64,000 bases of DNA, taken from Paenibacillus lautus NBRC 15380 (GTDB taxonomy: Bacteria > Bacillota > Bacilli > Paenibacillales > Paenibacillaceae). The stretch is taken from contig NZ_BIMF01000024.1 of NCBI RefSeq assembly GCF_004000945.1, positions 26,752 to 90,751 of the forward strand, read 5' to 3'. Position numbers and translations under genes: made by a program. Below are positions 36,015 to 44,483 of the stretch, in pieces (positions within the stretch are counted from its first letter, which is position 1; each line of letters begins with the position of its first letter). The notes below the pieces were generated by a model, which ran no database searches, had not been told where the DNA came from, and was given only the letters and a program-made list of their open reading frames with translations.

Positions 36015-36041
36015 AGAGGAGGTTTGATTATGAACAAATAA
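36015..36041 (+). other. Strong ribosome binding site before a three-codon ORF
   Basis: AGAGGAGG is followed at the correct distance by ATG AAC AAA TAA. It could be the preserved start of a lost gene or a minimal translated uORF. No coding continuation is seen in any frame. Confidence 0.35.
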
Positions 36042-36060
36042 GGGCGGTTTCGAGGTTGTT

Positions 36061-36074
36061 TGTATGCGCTTACA
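36061..36074. promoter_or_regulatory. cre-like box, TGTATGCGCTTACA
   Basis: Matches TGWAANCGNTWNCA except for one T in place of A at position 5, with the central CG intact. It lies 50 bases upstream of the glcK promoter, a position that would suit activation or remote repression by CcpA. Confidence 0.55.
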
Positions 36075-36123
36075 TTGGCGCGATTAAAGGTCTGCTTACG
36101 GTTTCCCGTCACGTTGTCTTCTC

Positions 36124-36152
36124 TTGACCGCAGGAGTGCCTTCAATTATAGT
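36124..36152 (+). promoter_or_regulatory. Sigma-A promoter TTGACC-N17-TATAGT for glcK
   Basis: Five of six -35 and five of six -10 positions match consensus with an ideal 17-base spacer. It is placed about 50 bases before the glcK start codon. Confidence 0.75.
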
Positions 36153-36203
36153 GGGTACAGTAGGAGCAATCTATAATATAGAAGGAAAAAGGTGGCTTGA
36201 AAC

Positions 36204-37154
36204 ATGTCTGAGAACATCTACGTCGGTGTCGATCTGGGCGGAACAGCAATTAAAGTTGGAATTTGCAACGAAGAAGGGCATCTTCTGCATAAGTATGAGG
36301 GGCCGACGGAAACAGCCAAAGGCGTTGACACGGTTATTGACAACATTGAGAAATATGTACGTCACATTGTAGAAGAATCGCCATACAGCTGGGATCAACT
36401 TGCTGGTGTGGGAGCTGGATTCGCCGGCTTTACGAATATTCGTGAAGGCATCATTATTCTGGCACCGAATGTAGGATTTAAAGATGTACCGATTCGCGCA
36501 CTGCTTGAAGAGCGTCTCGGCAAGCCCGTCAAAATAGACAACGACGCCAATGTGGCAGCATTGGGTGAAGCGTGGAGCGGCTCAGGCCGCGGCGTTGAGA
36601 ACTGCGTATGCTACACGCTGGGTACCGGCGTCGGCGGTGGCATTATTATTAACGGCAAGATTTATCAGGGTTTCGGCGGCATGGCTGGCGAGCTTGGACA
36701 TATCTCGGTTGTGCCGGACTTGGAAGCGATTCAATGCGGATGCGGTGAAATGGGCTGCCTGGAGACGGTTTCGTCGGCAACCGGCATTATCCGCATGGCG
36801 AAGGATGCCGTAGAGCGTGGCGACCGTACTTCCCTTGCACATGTAGAGAGCATTGCGGCGAAGGAAGTGTTTGATGCTGCAAAAGCCGGCGATGAAGTTG
36901 CCATTCGGATCGTGAATCGCGCAGCTTATTACCTGGGCAAATCCATGGCAGCCGTTGCGGCCGTGTTGAATCCGGAAGCCTTTATTATCGGCGGCGGCGT
37001 ATCCAAAGCCGGCGACATTCTGTTTAACGAAGTCCGCGCTGTATTTGCGAAGCTGACACCAGAGCCGCTTCAGCGAGGTGTACGCATCGTTCCGGCTGAG
37101 CTTGGCAACGATGCCGGCGTTGTAGGCGCTGCTGGTCTGCATTTGCGTTCGTAG
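36204..37154 (+). CDS. glcK: ROK-family glucokinase GlcK
   Basis: Phosphorylates glucose with ATP, feeding glycolysis. 316 residues, the family length. The N-terminal phosphate-binding loop is GVDLGGTAIKVGI, the ROK signature starts with GTGVGGGIIINGKIYQGFGG, and the zinc site is CGCGEMGC with the preceding GELGH His. AAAGGTGG lies before the ATG. It has its own promoter and a cre-like box upstream, and is followed 52 bases later by rapZ. Confidence 0.95.
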   Translation: MSENIYVGVDLGGTAIKVGICNEEGHLLHKYEGPTETAKGVDTVIDNIEKYVRHIVEESPYSWDQLAGVGAGFAGFTNIREGIIILAPNVGFKDVPIRALLEERLGKPVKIDNDANVAALGEAWSGSGRGVENCVCYTLGTGVGGGIIINGKIYQGFGGMAGELGHISVVPDLEAIQCGCGEMGCLETVSSATGIIRMAKDAVERGDRTSLAHVESIAAKEVFDAAKAGDEVAIRIVNRAAYYLGKSMAAVAAVLNPEAFIIGGGVSKAGDILFNEVRAVFAKLTPEPLQRGVRIVPAELGNDAGVVGAAGLHLRS

Positions 37155-37206
37155 TCATTATTCACCATACATCGTCTGATCTAAACTTATAAGGGAGGGA
37201 AAGCTG

Positions 37207-38115
37207 ATGCTGGAAGCAGCCAACCGCGGCAGCAACACATCATCCATGGCCACCCTGATCATCATCACCGGGATGTCGGGAGCAGGTAAGACCTTGGCCG
37301 TACAAAGTCTGGAGGATCTTGGATTTTTTTGCGTCGATAATCTGCCTCCGGTGCTCATTCCCAAATTCGCGGAGCTGATCGATCAATCCAAGGGTAAGAT
37401 CGGCAAGGTTGCATTGGTCATCGACCTGCGTGGCCGCGAATTTTTCACGGCTCTATCAGAGTCTCTGAGTTACATCAAGGATCACTTTACCATCCATTGC
37501 GAGATTCTGTTCCTCGATGCAACGGATTCCGTGCTTGTTCAACGTTACAAGGAAAGCCGCCGCCGCCATCCGCTCGCTCCGGAAGGCATGCCGCTCGACG
37601 GTATTAGGTTGGAGCGCAAAATGTTGGATGAGCTAAAGAATTCGGCCACTCAGGTGATCGACACCAGCAATATGAAGCCTGTGCGATTGAAGGAGAAGAT
37701 TATCTCACGCTTCACACATCTGGAGAGCAGCACGTTATCGGTAAATATCACATCCTTTGGGTTTAAATACGGTATTCCGATTGACGCTGATCTGGTGTTT
37801 GATGTGCGCTTTCTGCCCAACCCGCACTATGTTGAGCAGCTGCGCCCCAATACCGGTCAGAACAGTGATGTATATGAATACGTGATGAAATGGCCGGAGA
37901 CGCAGGCTTTTCTAACCAAACTGCTCGATATGCTGCATTTCTTGATCCCGCAGTATCGGAAGGAAGGCAAAAGCCAGGTTATTATCGGCATCGGCTGTAC
38001 CGGCGGGAAGCACCGCTCCGTTGCGATAGCGGAATACCTTGGCAAAATGCTGGGCGTTAGCGAAACGGAGACGGTATCTGTGAGTCACCGTGATTCTGAT
38101 CGGGATCGGCATTAA
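37207..38115 (+). CDS. rapZ: RapZ/YvcJ nucleotide-binding RNase adapter
   Basis: 302 residues. Walker A GMSGAGKT near residue 23 and the C-terminal family motif IGIGCTGGKHRSV near 260 identify RapZ/YvcJ. In E. coli RapZ steers RNase E to a small RNA controlling glmS; in B. subtilis YvcJ hydrolyses nucleotides and affects competence. AAGGGAGGG precedes the ATG. First gene of the conserved rapZ-yvcK-whiA block, 18 bases before yvcK. Confidence 0.95.
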   Translation: MLEAANRGSNTSSMATLIIITGMSGAGKTLAVQSLEDLGFFCVDNLPPVLIPKFAELIDQSKGKIGKVALVIDLRGREFFTALSESLSYIKDHFTIHCEILFLDATDSVLVQRYKESRRRHPLAPEGMPLDGIRLERKMLDELKNSATQVIDTSNMKPVRLKEKIISRFTHLESSTLSVNITSFGFKYGIPIDADLVFDVRFLPNPHYVEQLRPNTGQNSDVYEYVMKWPETQAFLTKLLDMLHFLIPQYRKEGKSQVIIGIGCTGGKHRSVAIAEYLGKMLGVSETETVSVSHRDSDRDRH

Positions 38116-38133
38116 TTAAGGGAAGTGATAAAT

Positions 38134-39114
38134 GTGGCTGTGCAAGCTAGAAAGCGTCCCCGCATCGTGGTGATGGGTGGAGGAACCGGGCTGTCCGTTA
38201 TGCTGCGGGGACTCAAGGAAAAGCCGCTCGATATTACGGCCATCGTTACCGTCGCTGATGATGGGGGAAGCTCCGGCATACTGCGTAGCGAATTGCAGAT
38301 GCCGCCCCCGGGAGATATTCGAAATGTACTTACAGCGCTTGCTGATGTGGAGCCGCTGTTATCCGATATATTGAAATACCGTTTTAAGAATGGCTCGGGA
38401 CTGGCCGGGCACAGCCTCGGCAATTTAATCTTGGCTGCCATGACGGATTTGCACGGTGATTTTGTCACGGCAGTCAAGGAGATGAGCCGGGTTTTTGTTG
38501 TTCGTGGACAGGTGCTGCCTGCGGCGGGTGAAGCTGTTATTTTGCATGCGGAGATGGAGGACGGTTCCATTGTGACCGGTGAATCCAAAATCCCGGAGGC
38601 TGGACAGCGAATTAAGCGGATCTTCTTGGAGCCGGAGCATGTCGAGCCGCTGCCGGAGGCGCTGGAGGCGATTCAGCAGGCCGATGCGATTCTGATCGGT
38701 CCGGGAAGCCTGTATACCAGTATTTTGCCCAATTTGCTTGTTCCCAAGCTTGCTGAAGCCATCGTATCCTCTGAGGCGATCAAAATGTTCGTGTGCAATG
38801 TGATGACGCAGCCTGGAGAAACCGATAATTATACGGTGAGCGATCATTTGCAGGCCGTTTACGACCATATTGGTCTTCATCTGTTCGATTATGTTATTGT
38901 AAATGATGGAGAAATCCCGCCTCAGGTTCAGGATAAGTATGCCCAGAAGGGTGCAAAGCCCGTGTTCCTGGATCGTGATGAGGTGACCAGCAGAGGGTAC
39001 AAACTCATTGCAGATAAGCTTGTGCTATTTAGAACATACTTAAGGCATGACGCTGACAAGCTGAGCAACCATATTTTTCAGCTGGTACAGGATTGGATTA
39101 CACGAAAGGGGTGA
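38134..39114 (+). CDS. yvcK: YvcK/GlmR gluconeogenesis and cell-wall factor
   Basis: 326 residues of the CofD-like/YvcK family: VVMGGGTGLSVMLRGL at the N-terminus, ADDGGSSGILR near residue 45 and GPGSLYTSILPNLLV near 190. In B. subtilis it is needed for growth and normal morphology on gluconeogenic carbon sources and binds UDP-GlcNAc. The GTG start at proper distance from AAGGGAAG was preferred to a GTG three codons upstream. It ends five bases before whiA. Confidence 0.94.
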   Translation: MAVQARKRPRIVVMGGGTGLSVMLRGLKEKPLDITAIVTVADDGGSSGILRSELQMPPPGDIRNVLTALADVEPLLSDILKYRFKNGSGLAGHSLGNLILAAMTDLHGDFVTAVKEMSRVFVVRGQVLPAAGEAVILHAEMEDGSIVTGESKIPEAGQRIKRIFLEPEHVEPLPEALEAIQQADAILIGPGSLYTSILPNLLVPKLAEAIVSSEAIKMFVCNVMTQPGETDNYTVSDHLQAVYDHIGLHLFDYVIVNDGEIPPQVQDKYAQKGAKPVFLDRDEVTSRGYKLIADKLVLFRTYLRHDADKLSNHIFQLVQDWITRKG

Positions 39115-39119
39115 GTACC

Positions 39120-40049
39120 TTGTCCTTTGCGGCACAGACGAAGAAAGAACTGACAATGATCGAAAGCCAGAACTGCTGTGAAAAAGCCGAGCTGTCCGCG
39201 CTCATTCGGATGAACGGTTCTGTTCAGCTTTCGAACAAAAAGGTAATCCTGGATATTTCAACGGAAAATGCCGCGATTGCAAGACGTATTTATTCCTTAA
39301 TTAAGAGGCATTTCCAGGCGCATACTGAACTTTTGGTGCGTAAAAAAATGCGTTTGAAGAAGAATAACGTATATATCGTTCGTATTCCCGCCCAGGTTCA
39401 GGAGATACTTAAAGAACTGCGCATCGTTTCCGAAGGCTTTCTGTTTCAATCGCGGATTGATAAACAAATCGTTCGCAAAAATTGCTGTAAACGCGCCTAT
39501 TTGCGCGGTGCCTTTATGGCTGGCGGTTCAGTGAACAATCCCGAGGGATCTTCGTACCATCTGGAAATTGCCTCAATGTATGAAGAGCACTGCCAGTCCC
39601 TGGTGGATCTGGCGAATGAATTTCATCTGAACGCACGTTGCATCGAGCGGAAGAAAGGCTTTATCTTCTACATTAAGGAAGGCGAGAAAATTATCGAATT
39701 CCTCAATCTGATCGGTGCCCACCAGGCATTGTTCAAGTTCGAGGATGTCCGGATTATGCGGGATATGCGCAACTCGGTAAACCGGATCGTCAACTGCGAG
39801 ACCGCCAACCTGAACAAAACGATCGGCGCGGCCGTCCGGCAGATCGAGAACATCAAGCTGCTCCAAAAGGAAATGGGTCTTGAGAATTTGCCCGATAAAC
39901 TGCGGGAAGTGGCGGAAATTCGGCTGGCTCATCCGGACATGAATCTGAAGGAAGTCGGCGAGCTGCTTAAAGGAACCGTCAGCAAATCCGGCGTCAATCA
40001 CCGTCTGCGCAAAATCGATGAATTGGCCGAAAAGATTCGGAATGGGTAA
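39120..40049 (+). CDS. whiA: WhiA DNA-binding protein
   Basis: 309 residues: degenerate LAGLIDADG-type N-terminal domain (GAFMAGGSVNNPEGSSYHLE) and C-terminal helix-turn-helix (NLKEVGELLKGTVSKSGVNH). The TTG start gives the family N-terminus MSFAAQTKKELT and follows AAAGGGGTGAG; longer versions would overlap yvcK. In Gram-positives it affects cell division and chromosome segregation, and in Streptomyces sporulation. Confidence 0.95.
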   Translation: MSFAAQTKKELTMIESQNCCEKAELSALIRMNGSVQLSNKKVILDISTENAAIARRIYSLIKRHFQAHTELLVRKKMRLKKNNVYIVRIPAQVQEILKELRIVSEGFLFQSRIDKQIVRKNCCKRAYLRGAFMAGGSVNNPEGSSYHLEIASMYEEHCQSLVDLANEFHLNARCIERKKGFIFYIKEGEKIIEFLNLIGAHQALFKFEDVRIMRDMRNSVNRIVNCETANLNKTIGAAVRQIENIKLLQKEMGLENLPDKLREVAEIRLAHPDMNLKEVGELLKGTVSKSGVNHRLRKIDELAEKIRNG

Positions 40050-40082
40050 GAATTTTTTCTTCTAGTGTCCTGTATGGTAAAA

Positions 40083-40091
40083 TGGTATAAT
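40083..40091 (+). promoter_or_regulatory. Extended -10 promoter (TGGTATAAT) before the HPr gene
   Basis: A perfect TATAAT with the TGn extension lies 60 bases before the HPr gene, allowing separate expression from whiA. No clear -35 is seen. Confidence 0.6.
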
Positions 40092-40151
40092 ATTATAAAA
40101 TGTCAATCGCGCTTTCAATGCAGCAGATTTATTAGATAGGGGGTAATTTTC

Positions 40152-40421
40152 ATGACAAAGCACCCGGTAGTCGTTCGGTTAAAGACGGGTCTTCACGCCA
40201 GACCGGCCGCGCTGTTCGTTCAGGAAGCGAATAAATACTCATCTGAAATCTTCGTTGAAAAAGATGATAAAAAAGTAAATGCCAAAAGTATCATGGGAAT
40301 TATGAGCCTTGCGATCAGCTCTGGTACGGAAGTTTACATTAGTGCTGAGGGAGCCGACGCGGAGCAAGCGGTTACTTCACTCGTGAACTTGGTGAGCAAA
40401 GAGGAACTCGAGAACCAATAA
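40152..40421 (+). CDS. HPr-family phosphocarrier with His15 and Ser46, at the crh position
   Basis: 89 residues. The phosphotransfer site is intact, GLHARPA with His exactly at position 15, and the HprK/P target is NAKSIMG with Ser at 46. In B. subtilis the gene after whiA is crh, whose protein has Gln at 15 and cannot take PTS phosphate. Here the resident gene encodes what looks like a full HPr. It may therefore be the PTS carrier as well as the CcpA co-repressor, or there may be another ptsH outside the window. Confidence 0.9.
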   Translation: MTKHPVVVRLKTGLHARPAALFVQEANKYSSEIFVEKDDKKVNAKSIMGIMSLAISSGTEVYISAEGADAEQAVTSLVNLVSKEELENQ

Positions 40422-40445
40422 GGGTAACCGTGATTGAAGTTTAAG

Positions 40446-40474
40446 AAAAGTCTTGTTACTGCAAGGCTTTTTTT
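40446..40474 (+). terminator. Terminator after the HPr gene
   Basis: AAGTCTTG and CAAGGCTT pair (one T-G) around TTACTG and run into seven T. Confidence 0.8.
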
Positions 40475-40539
40475 GCTATCAAGTTCTTGTTGCTGTGATT
40501 CTCGCTAGTTTTTCGCGTACATAAGAATAGATTTCGAGA

Positions 40540-40564
40540 AGGGGCGGAGATATCCGCCCTTTTT
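40540..40564 (+). terminator. Second terminator-like hairpin
   Basis: GGGCGGA-GATA-TCCGCCC followed by TTTTT, 65 bases after the first terminator. It is immediately followed by one copy of the dispersed repeat. Confidence 0.7.
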
Positions 40565-40625
40565 GTACATCGTGCACACTGCTCCCTGTGCGCACGGTGC
40601 GTGGTCCGGGGCATGCTTGGATGGC
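40565..40625 (-). repeat. Dispersed repeat copy 1 (about 60 bp)
   Basis: Read on the - strand it begins GCCATCCAAGCATGCCCC and goes on to CCACGCACCGTGCGCACAGG and GAGCAGTGTGC. Closely similar sequence occurs in the array at 45387-45636 and at 54999-55039. It contains the self-complementary core GCACCGTGCGCAC. Confidence 0.75.
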
Positions 40626-40748
40626 TATTTACTATATACTGGAATATATATGTTTTTTGGGAGCCCCGCAAAGTATTTGGAATAAGCACCGTAGCATAGT
40701 CTCCACTTATGGGGTTGTTTTAGGTTGTTTTCCCAAAAGTAAGACTTC

Positions 40749-40779
40749 GTTTAACTTCAGTTTAACTTGTTGATATATT
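40749..40779 (+). promoter_or_regulatory. Promoter with OmpR-type direct repeat
   Basis: TTAACT (40751-40756), 17 bases and TATATT (40774-40779) form a promoter. GTTTAACTT occurs twice at an 11-base period (40749 and 40760), covering the -35, as OmpR/PhoB-family regulators require. The ABC exporter and an OmpR-type kinase-regulator pair lie directly downstream, so the site is probably autoregulatory. Confidence 0.65.
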
Positions 40780-40824
40780 CTTTCCTTACAGACAATAAAC
40801 AGGGATGGAAGGGAAGAGGAAACG

Positions 40825-42633
40825 ATGAGAGAAACGGATCATTCTTCTATACAGGAAATAGCGCAGGAAAAGCTGGCCGGCAGCAGCAAAGCAGGTTCAC
40901 AGGCCTTCTTCCGGTTGTTGAAAGAAACGAAACCTCCGATGCTGCTGCTGATTGGAGCCATCCTGCTAAATGTGGTATCAACCCTGGTCGGACTTGTCAT
41001 TCCGATGTTTACGAAGAGCCTGGTGGATGGCTTCTCCTTAACGGATATGAATTCTTCCCATATCATCGGGCTTGGAATCGCGTTTGTGGTGCAGACGATT
41101 GCCGCCGGGGTTTCGATTTTCTTGCTAAGCTATACCGGACAGAAGATGGTGGCTGCTCTTAGGGAACGGCTGTGGAAAAAGCTGCTTGTGCTGCCGATCC
41201 GCTATTTTGATCATAACCGTTCAGGGGAATCGGTCAGTCGTATGACGAATGATACAGGCGTGATCAAAAGTCTCATATCGGACCATGTGGCCGGATTTTT
41301 CAGCGGGATTATCTCCATTGTCGGTTCCATTGGGGTGCTCCTCTATTTAAACTGGAAGATGACGCTGACAATGTTCATCGTCATTCCGATTGCAGCGCTG
41401 ATCCTTGTGCCGCTTGGCAAGAAAATGTATAAAATATCGCTTGGCATGCAAGACGAGACGGCTACGTTTACGGCGAATATCAGTCAGGTGCTGTCGGAGA
41501 TTCGCCTGGTTAAAGCTTCTAACGCTGAGGACAGAGAGTATGAGAATGGGCATAAAGGTATCACCAATCTGCTGAATTTCGGGATCAAGGAAGGCGTGGT
41601 ATCCGCCTGGATCGCACCGCTGATGTCCTTCGTGCTGATGATGCTGCTGGTGGTTGTCATCGGGTATGGCGGACTTCAGGTATCGACAGGGGCACTGACC
41701 GCTGGTGAGCTGGTTGCGTTTATTCTGTATCTGATTCAGATCGTGATGCCGATGACGCAGTTGACGACGTTTTTTACCCAGTTTCAGAAGGCCAAAGGAG
41801 CAACGGAGCGAATATTGGAAACCCTGGATGCAGAGGAAGAGTCCATTTCGGCAGGTAGCGATGTGGTGAACGCGAATCAGCGGGTGTCCATCGAGAATCT
41901 TTCGTTTGGTTACAAGCCGGATGAGCTGGTACTGCATGATATCAGCTTTCAGATGGAGCCGGGCACGGTCACGGCAGTGGTGGGCCCGAGTGGCGGCGGT
42001 AAAACGACGCTGTTCTCCATGCTGGAGCGTTTTTACCTTCCACAAAAAGGACAGATCCGATTGGGCAAAACGGCGATTGATACGTTCTCTTTACGCTCAT
42101 GGCGCGGATTGATCGGTTATGTCTCACAGGATAGTCCCATGATCGCGGGAACCATCCGTGACAACTTATGTTATGGGATGGACCGGGAAGTGAGCGATGG
42201 GGAGATCCGAAGAGCGGCAGAAATGGCCTACGCCGATGGATTTATCGACGAGCTGCCTCATGGTTTTGATACGGATGTGGGTGAACGGGGCGTGAAGCTC
42301 TCCGGGGGACAGCGGCAGCGGATTGCCATCGCCAGAGCCCTGCTGCGGGATCCGAAGATTCTGATGCTGGACGAAGCCACCTCCAGCCTGGACAGCCGTT
42401 CCGAGATTGAAGTGCAGAAGGCGCTTAAGAACCTGATGGCTGGACGGACAACAATTATTATTGCGCACCGGTTATCCACGGTTGTAGGAGCGGATCAAAT
42501 TATTTTCATTGAAAAAGGAACCGTAACCGGACGGGGAACGCATGATGAATTGATTGAGCAGCATGATATGTATAGAGAGTTTGCCGTGCAGCAGCTGCAG
42601 ATGAATGAAACGGTCGAGCCTAAGGGCGCCTAG
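40825..42633 (+). CDS. ABC exporter, fused membrane and ATPase domains (BmrA/LmrA type)
   Basis: 602 residues: six membrane spans in about 35-330, then the ATPase with Walker A GPSGGGKTTL (near 390), signature KLSGGQRQR, Walker B ILMLDEATSSLD and H-loop IIIAHRLSTV. It should work as a homodimer exporting lipids, drugs or peptides. GAAGAGGAAACG precedes the ATG. It forms an operon with the OmpR-type regulator and kinase 20 bases downstream, which may sense the exported compound or envelope stress. Confidence 0.93.
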   Translation: MRETDHSSIQEIAQEKLAGSSKAGSQAFFRLLKETKPPMLLLIGAILLNVVSTLVGLVIPMFTKSLVDGFSLTDMNSSHIIGLGIAFVVQTIAAGVSIFLLSYTGQKMVAALRERLWKKLLVLPIRYFDHNRSGESVSRMTNDTGVIKSLISDHVAGFFSGIISIVGSIGVLLYLNWKMTLTMFIVIPIAALILVPLGKKMYKISLGMQDETATFTANISQVLSEIRLVKASNAEDREYENGHKGITNLLNFGIKEGVVSAWIAPLMSFVLMMLLVVVIGYGGLQVSTGALTAGELVAFILYLIQIVMPMTQLTTFFTQFQKAKGATERILETLDAEEESISAGSDVVNANQRVSIENLSFGYKPDELVLHDISFQMEPGTVTAVVGPSGGGKTTLFSMLERFYLPQKGQIRLGKTAIDTFSLRSWRGLIGYVSQDSPMIAGTIRDNLCYGMDREVSDGEIRRAAEMAYADGFIDELPHGFDTDVGERGVKLSGGQRQRIAIARALLRDPKILMLDEATSSLDSRSEIEVQKALKNLMAGRTTIIIAHRLSTVVGADQIIFIEKGTVTGRGTHDELIEQHDMYREFAVQQLQMNETVEPKGA

Positions 42634-42662
42634 AAGATGCTGGGGAAGAAGGGATGGTCACC

Positions 42663-43343
42663 GTGGCAAAAATATTGGTAGTGGACGACGACCCGAATAT
42701 CCGCGAACTCATAAAGGTGTTCTTGGAGGAAGCGGGGATGGAAGGGGTGTTCGAAGCCTCGGACGGCGTTGAGGCCTTGTCCGTCATGGATCAGACATCC
42801 GTCGATCTGGTCGTGATGGATATCATGATGCCGAATATGGACGGATGGGAGTTATGCCGGGAGATCCGGAGGAACACCGGTATTCCGGTGCTGATGCTGA
42901 CGGCCAAAGGGGAAACGAGACAGATTGTGAAGGGCTTTGAGCTGGGCACCGACGATTATCTGGTGAAGCCCTTCGAGCCCGCGGAGCTCGTCGTGCGCGT
43001 CAAAGCGCTGCTGAAGCGGTATCAGGTAGCCGCATCACAGACGGTGACCATCGGCAAGCTGCAGATGAACCGCAGAACCTATGAGGTCAAGGCGGGGGAT
43101 GAGGTCTTTACCCTGCCGCTGAAGGAGTTCGAGCTGCTCTTCAAGCTGGCCAGTTACCCGGGGAGCACATTGCCGCGCGACCGGCTGATCGAGGATATTT
43201 GGGGTTATGACTTTGAAGGGAACGAACGCACGCTGGACGTTCACGTGAATCGGCTCCGGGAGCGATTCCCGGAGGAGAAGTACCGGTTCAGGATTCGAAC
43301 GGTGCGCGGGCTGGGATATCGCCTGGAAGCAGGTGAGGGCTGA
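42663..43343 (+). CDS. OmpR/PhoB-family response regulator
   Basis: About 226 residues: receiver (VVDDDPNIREL; phosphorylation Asp in LVVMDIMMPNMDGWE; Lys in LVKPFEPAEL) and winged-helix effector domain (LPLKEFELLFKLASYPG, RTLDVHVNRLRERF). The GTG start fits AAGGGATGG; an ATG three codons upstream abuts the ribosome binding site. Its stop overlaps the kinase start. Likely binds the direct repeat ahead of the exporter gene. Confidence 0.93.
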   Translation: MAKILVVDDDPNIRELIKVFLEEAGMEGVFEASDGVEALSVMDQTSVDLVVMDIMMPNMDGWELCREIRRNTGIPVLMLTAKGETRQIVKGFELGTDDYLVKPFEPAELVVRVKALLKRYQVAASQTVTIGKLQMNRRTYEVKAGDEVFTLPLKEFELLFKLASYPGSTLPRDRLIEDIWGYDFEGNERTLDVHVNRLRERFPEEKYRFRIRTVRGLGYRLEAGEG

Positions 43344-44422
43344 TGAGAAAAACGCCTAAAATCTTGTGGAAGATCGTTCGAGAAACGCTTCAGACGATCT
43401 TGGTCTTCGCGGTCTTGGGAGCGTCATGGACAGCGGCGACCTATGTGACTCGGTTTGTTTACACCTGGACGGGAACCCCGCCGTGGGATTATGTCATCCA
43501 GCTGATCGATTTGTTTGTCGGCGTGATCATCTTCTTCCTGTGCATGCTGGTCGTGGGCATGTTCTTCAAGCACCGGCAAATGGCCATGCTGAATTCCATT
43601 ACGGATGCCATGCGCCGGATATCGCAGGGGGACTTCAATGTAAAGATGAACGAAAATGAATGGCGCGGGGAGTTCAAGATGATCGCGAGCGGCATTAACG
43701 ACATGGCCGGCGAATTGGGGCGGATGGAGACCATGCGTCAGGATTTCATCTCTAATGTGTCCCATGAAATCCAATCCCCGCTTACTTCGATTCGGGGGTT
43801 TGCCCGAGCGCTCCGAAATCCCCGCCTCACGGAGGAGAAGAGAGCCCGTTACCTGGAGATTATCGAAGGAGAGAGCTGCCGCTTGTCGCAGCTGAGTGAC
43901 AATCTGTTAAAGCTGTCATCCCTGGAAGGAGAGCAACCGGCATTCGAAAGGGCGCGTTACCGGCTCGACGGGCAGCTGCGTGCGGTCGTGTTGGCGAATG
44001 AACCGCAATGGCTGGCGAAGCGGATTCAGGTGGATCTGGACCTCGCTGAGGTAGAGATTGAGGCCACGGAGGATCTGCTGAGTCAAGTGTGGACCAATTT
44101 GCTGCACAACAGCATCAAATTTACGCCCGAAGACGGCATGATCACGATTGTGCTGAAAGCAGGGGAAGACGGGGCCAAGGTTACGATAACGGATACGGGA
44201 GTCGGGATGTCGGAGTCGGATCAGCTGCATATATTCGAACGCTTCTACAAAGCGGATAAATCGCGCAATCGCGCCGCTGGCGGCAGCGGGCTGGGATTAT
44301 CCATCGTGAAGCGGATCGTCGATATACATCAGGGAAAGATAACGGTCCAATCCGAGCTAGGAAAGGGATCTATTTTTACCGTGATGGTGCCTTATAAGCG
44401 ATCTCTGGATACGAAGCATTGA
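43343..44422 (+). CDS. Sensor histidine kinase with HAMP domain
   Basis: 359 residues: two membrane spans (about 10-33 and 48-72) with a very short external loop, HAMP (about 75-128), HisKA with VSHEIQSPLTSIRGF (phospho-His), and HATPase (NLLHNSIKF, DTGVGM, GSGLGLSIVKRI). The lack of an external domain suggests sensing within the membrane or through the exporter next door. Confidence 0.93.
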   Translation: MRKTPKILWKIVRETLQTILVFAVLGASWTAATYVTRFVYTWTGTPPWDYVIQLIDLFVGVIIFFLCMLVVGMFFKHRQMAMLNSITDAMRRISQGDFNVKMNENEWRGEFKMIASGINDMAGELGRMETMRQDFISNVSHEIQSPLTSIRGFARALRNPRLTEEKRARYLEIIEGESCRLSQLSDNLLKLSSLEGEQPAFERARYRLDGQLRAVVLANEPQWLAKRIQVDLDLAEVEIEATEDLLSQVWTNLLHNSIKFTPEDGMITIVLKAGEDGAKVTITDTGVGMSESDQLHIFERFYKADKSRNRAAGGSGLGLSIVKRIVDIHQGKITVQSELGKGSIFTVMVPYKRSLDTKH

Positions 44423-44483
44423 TTGAGCGTGAGAATGAATATAAAGATTGTGCATGAAGATTGGATATGAAGATTGGATGGAA

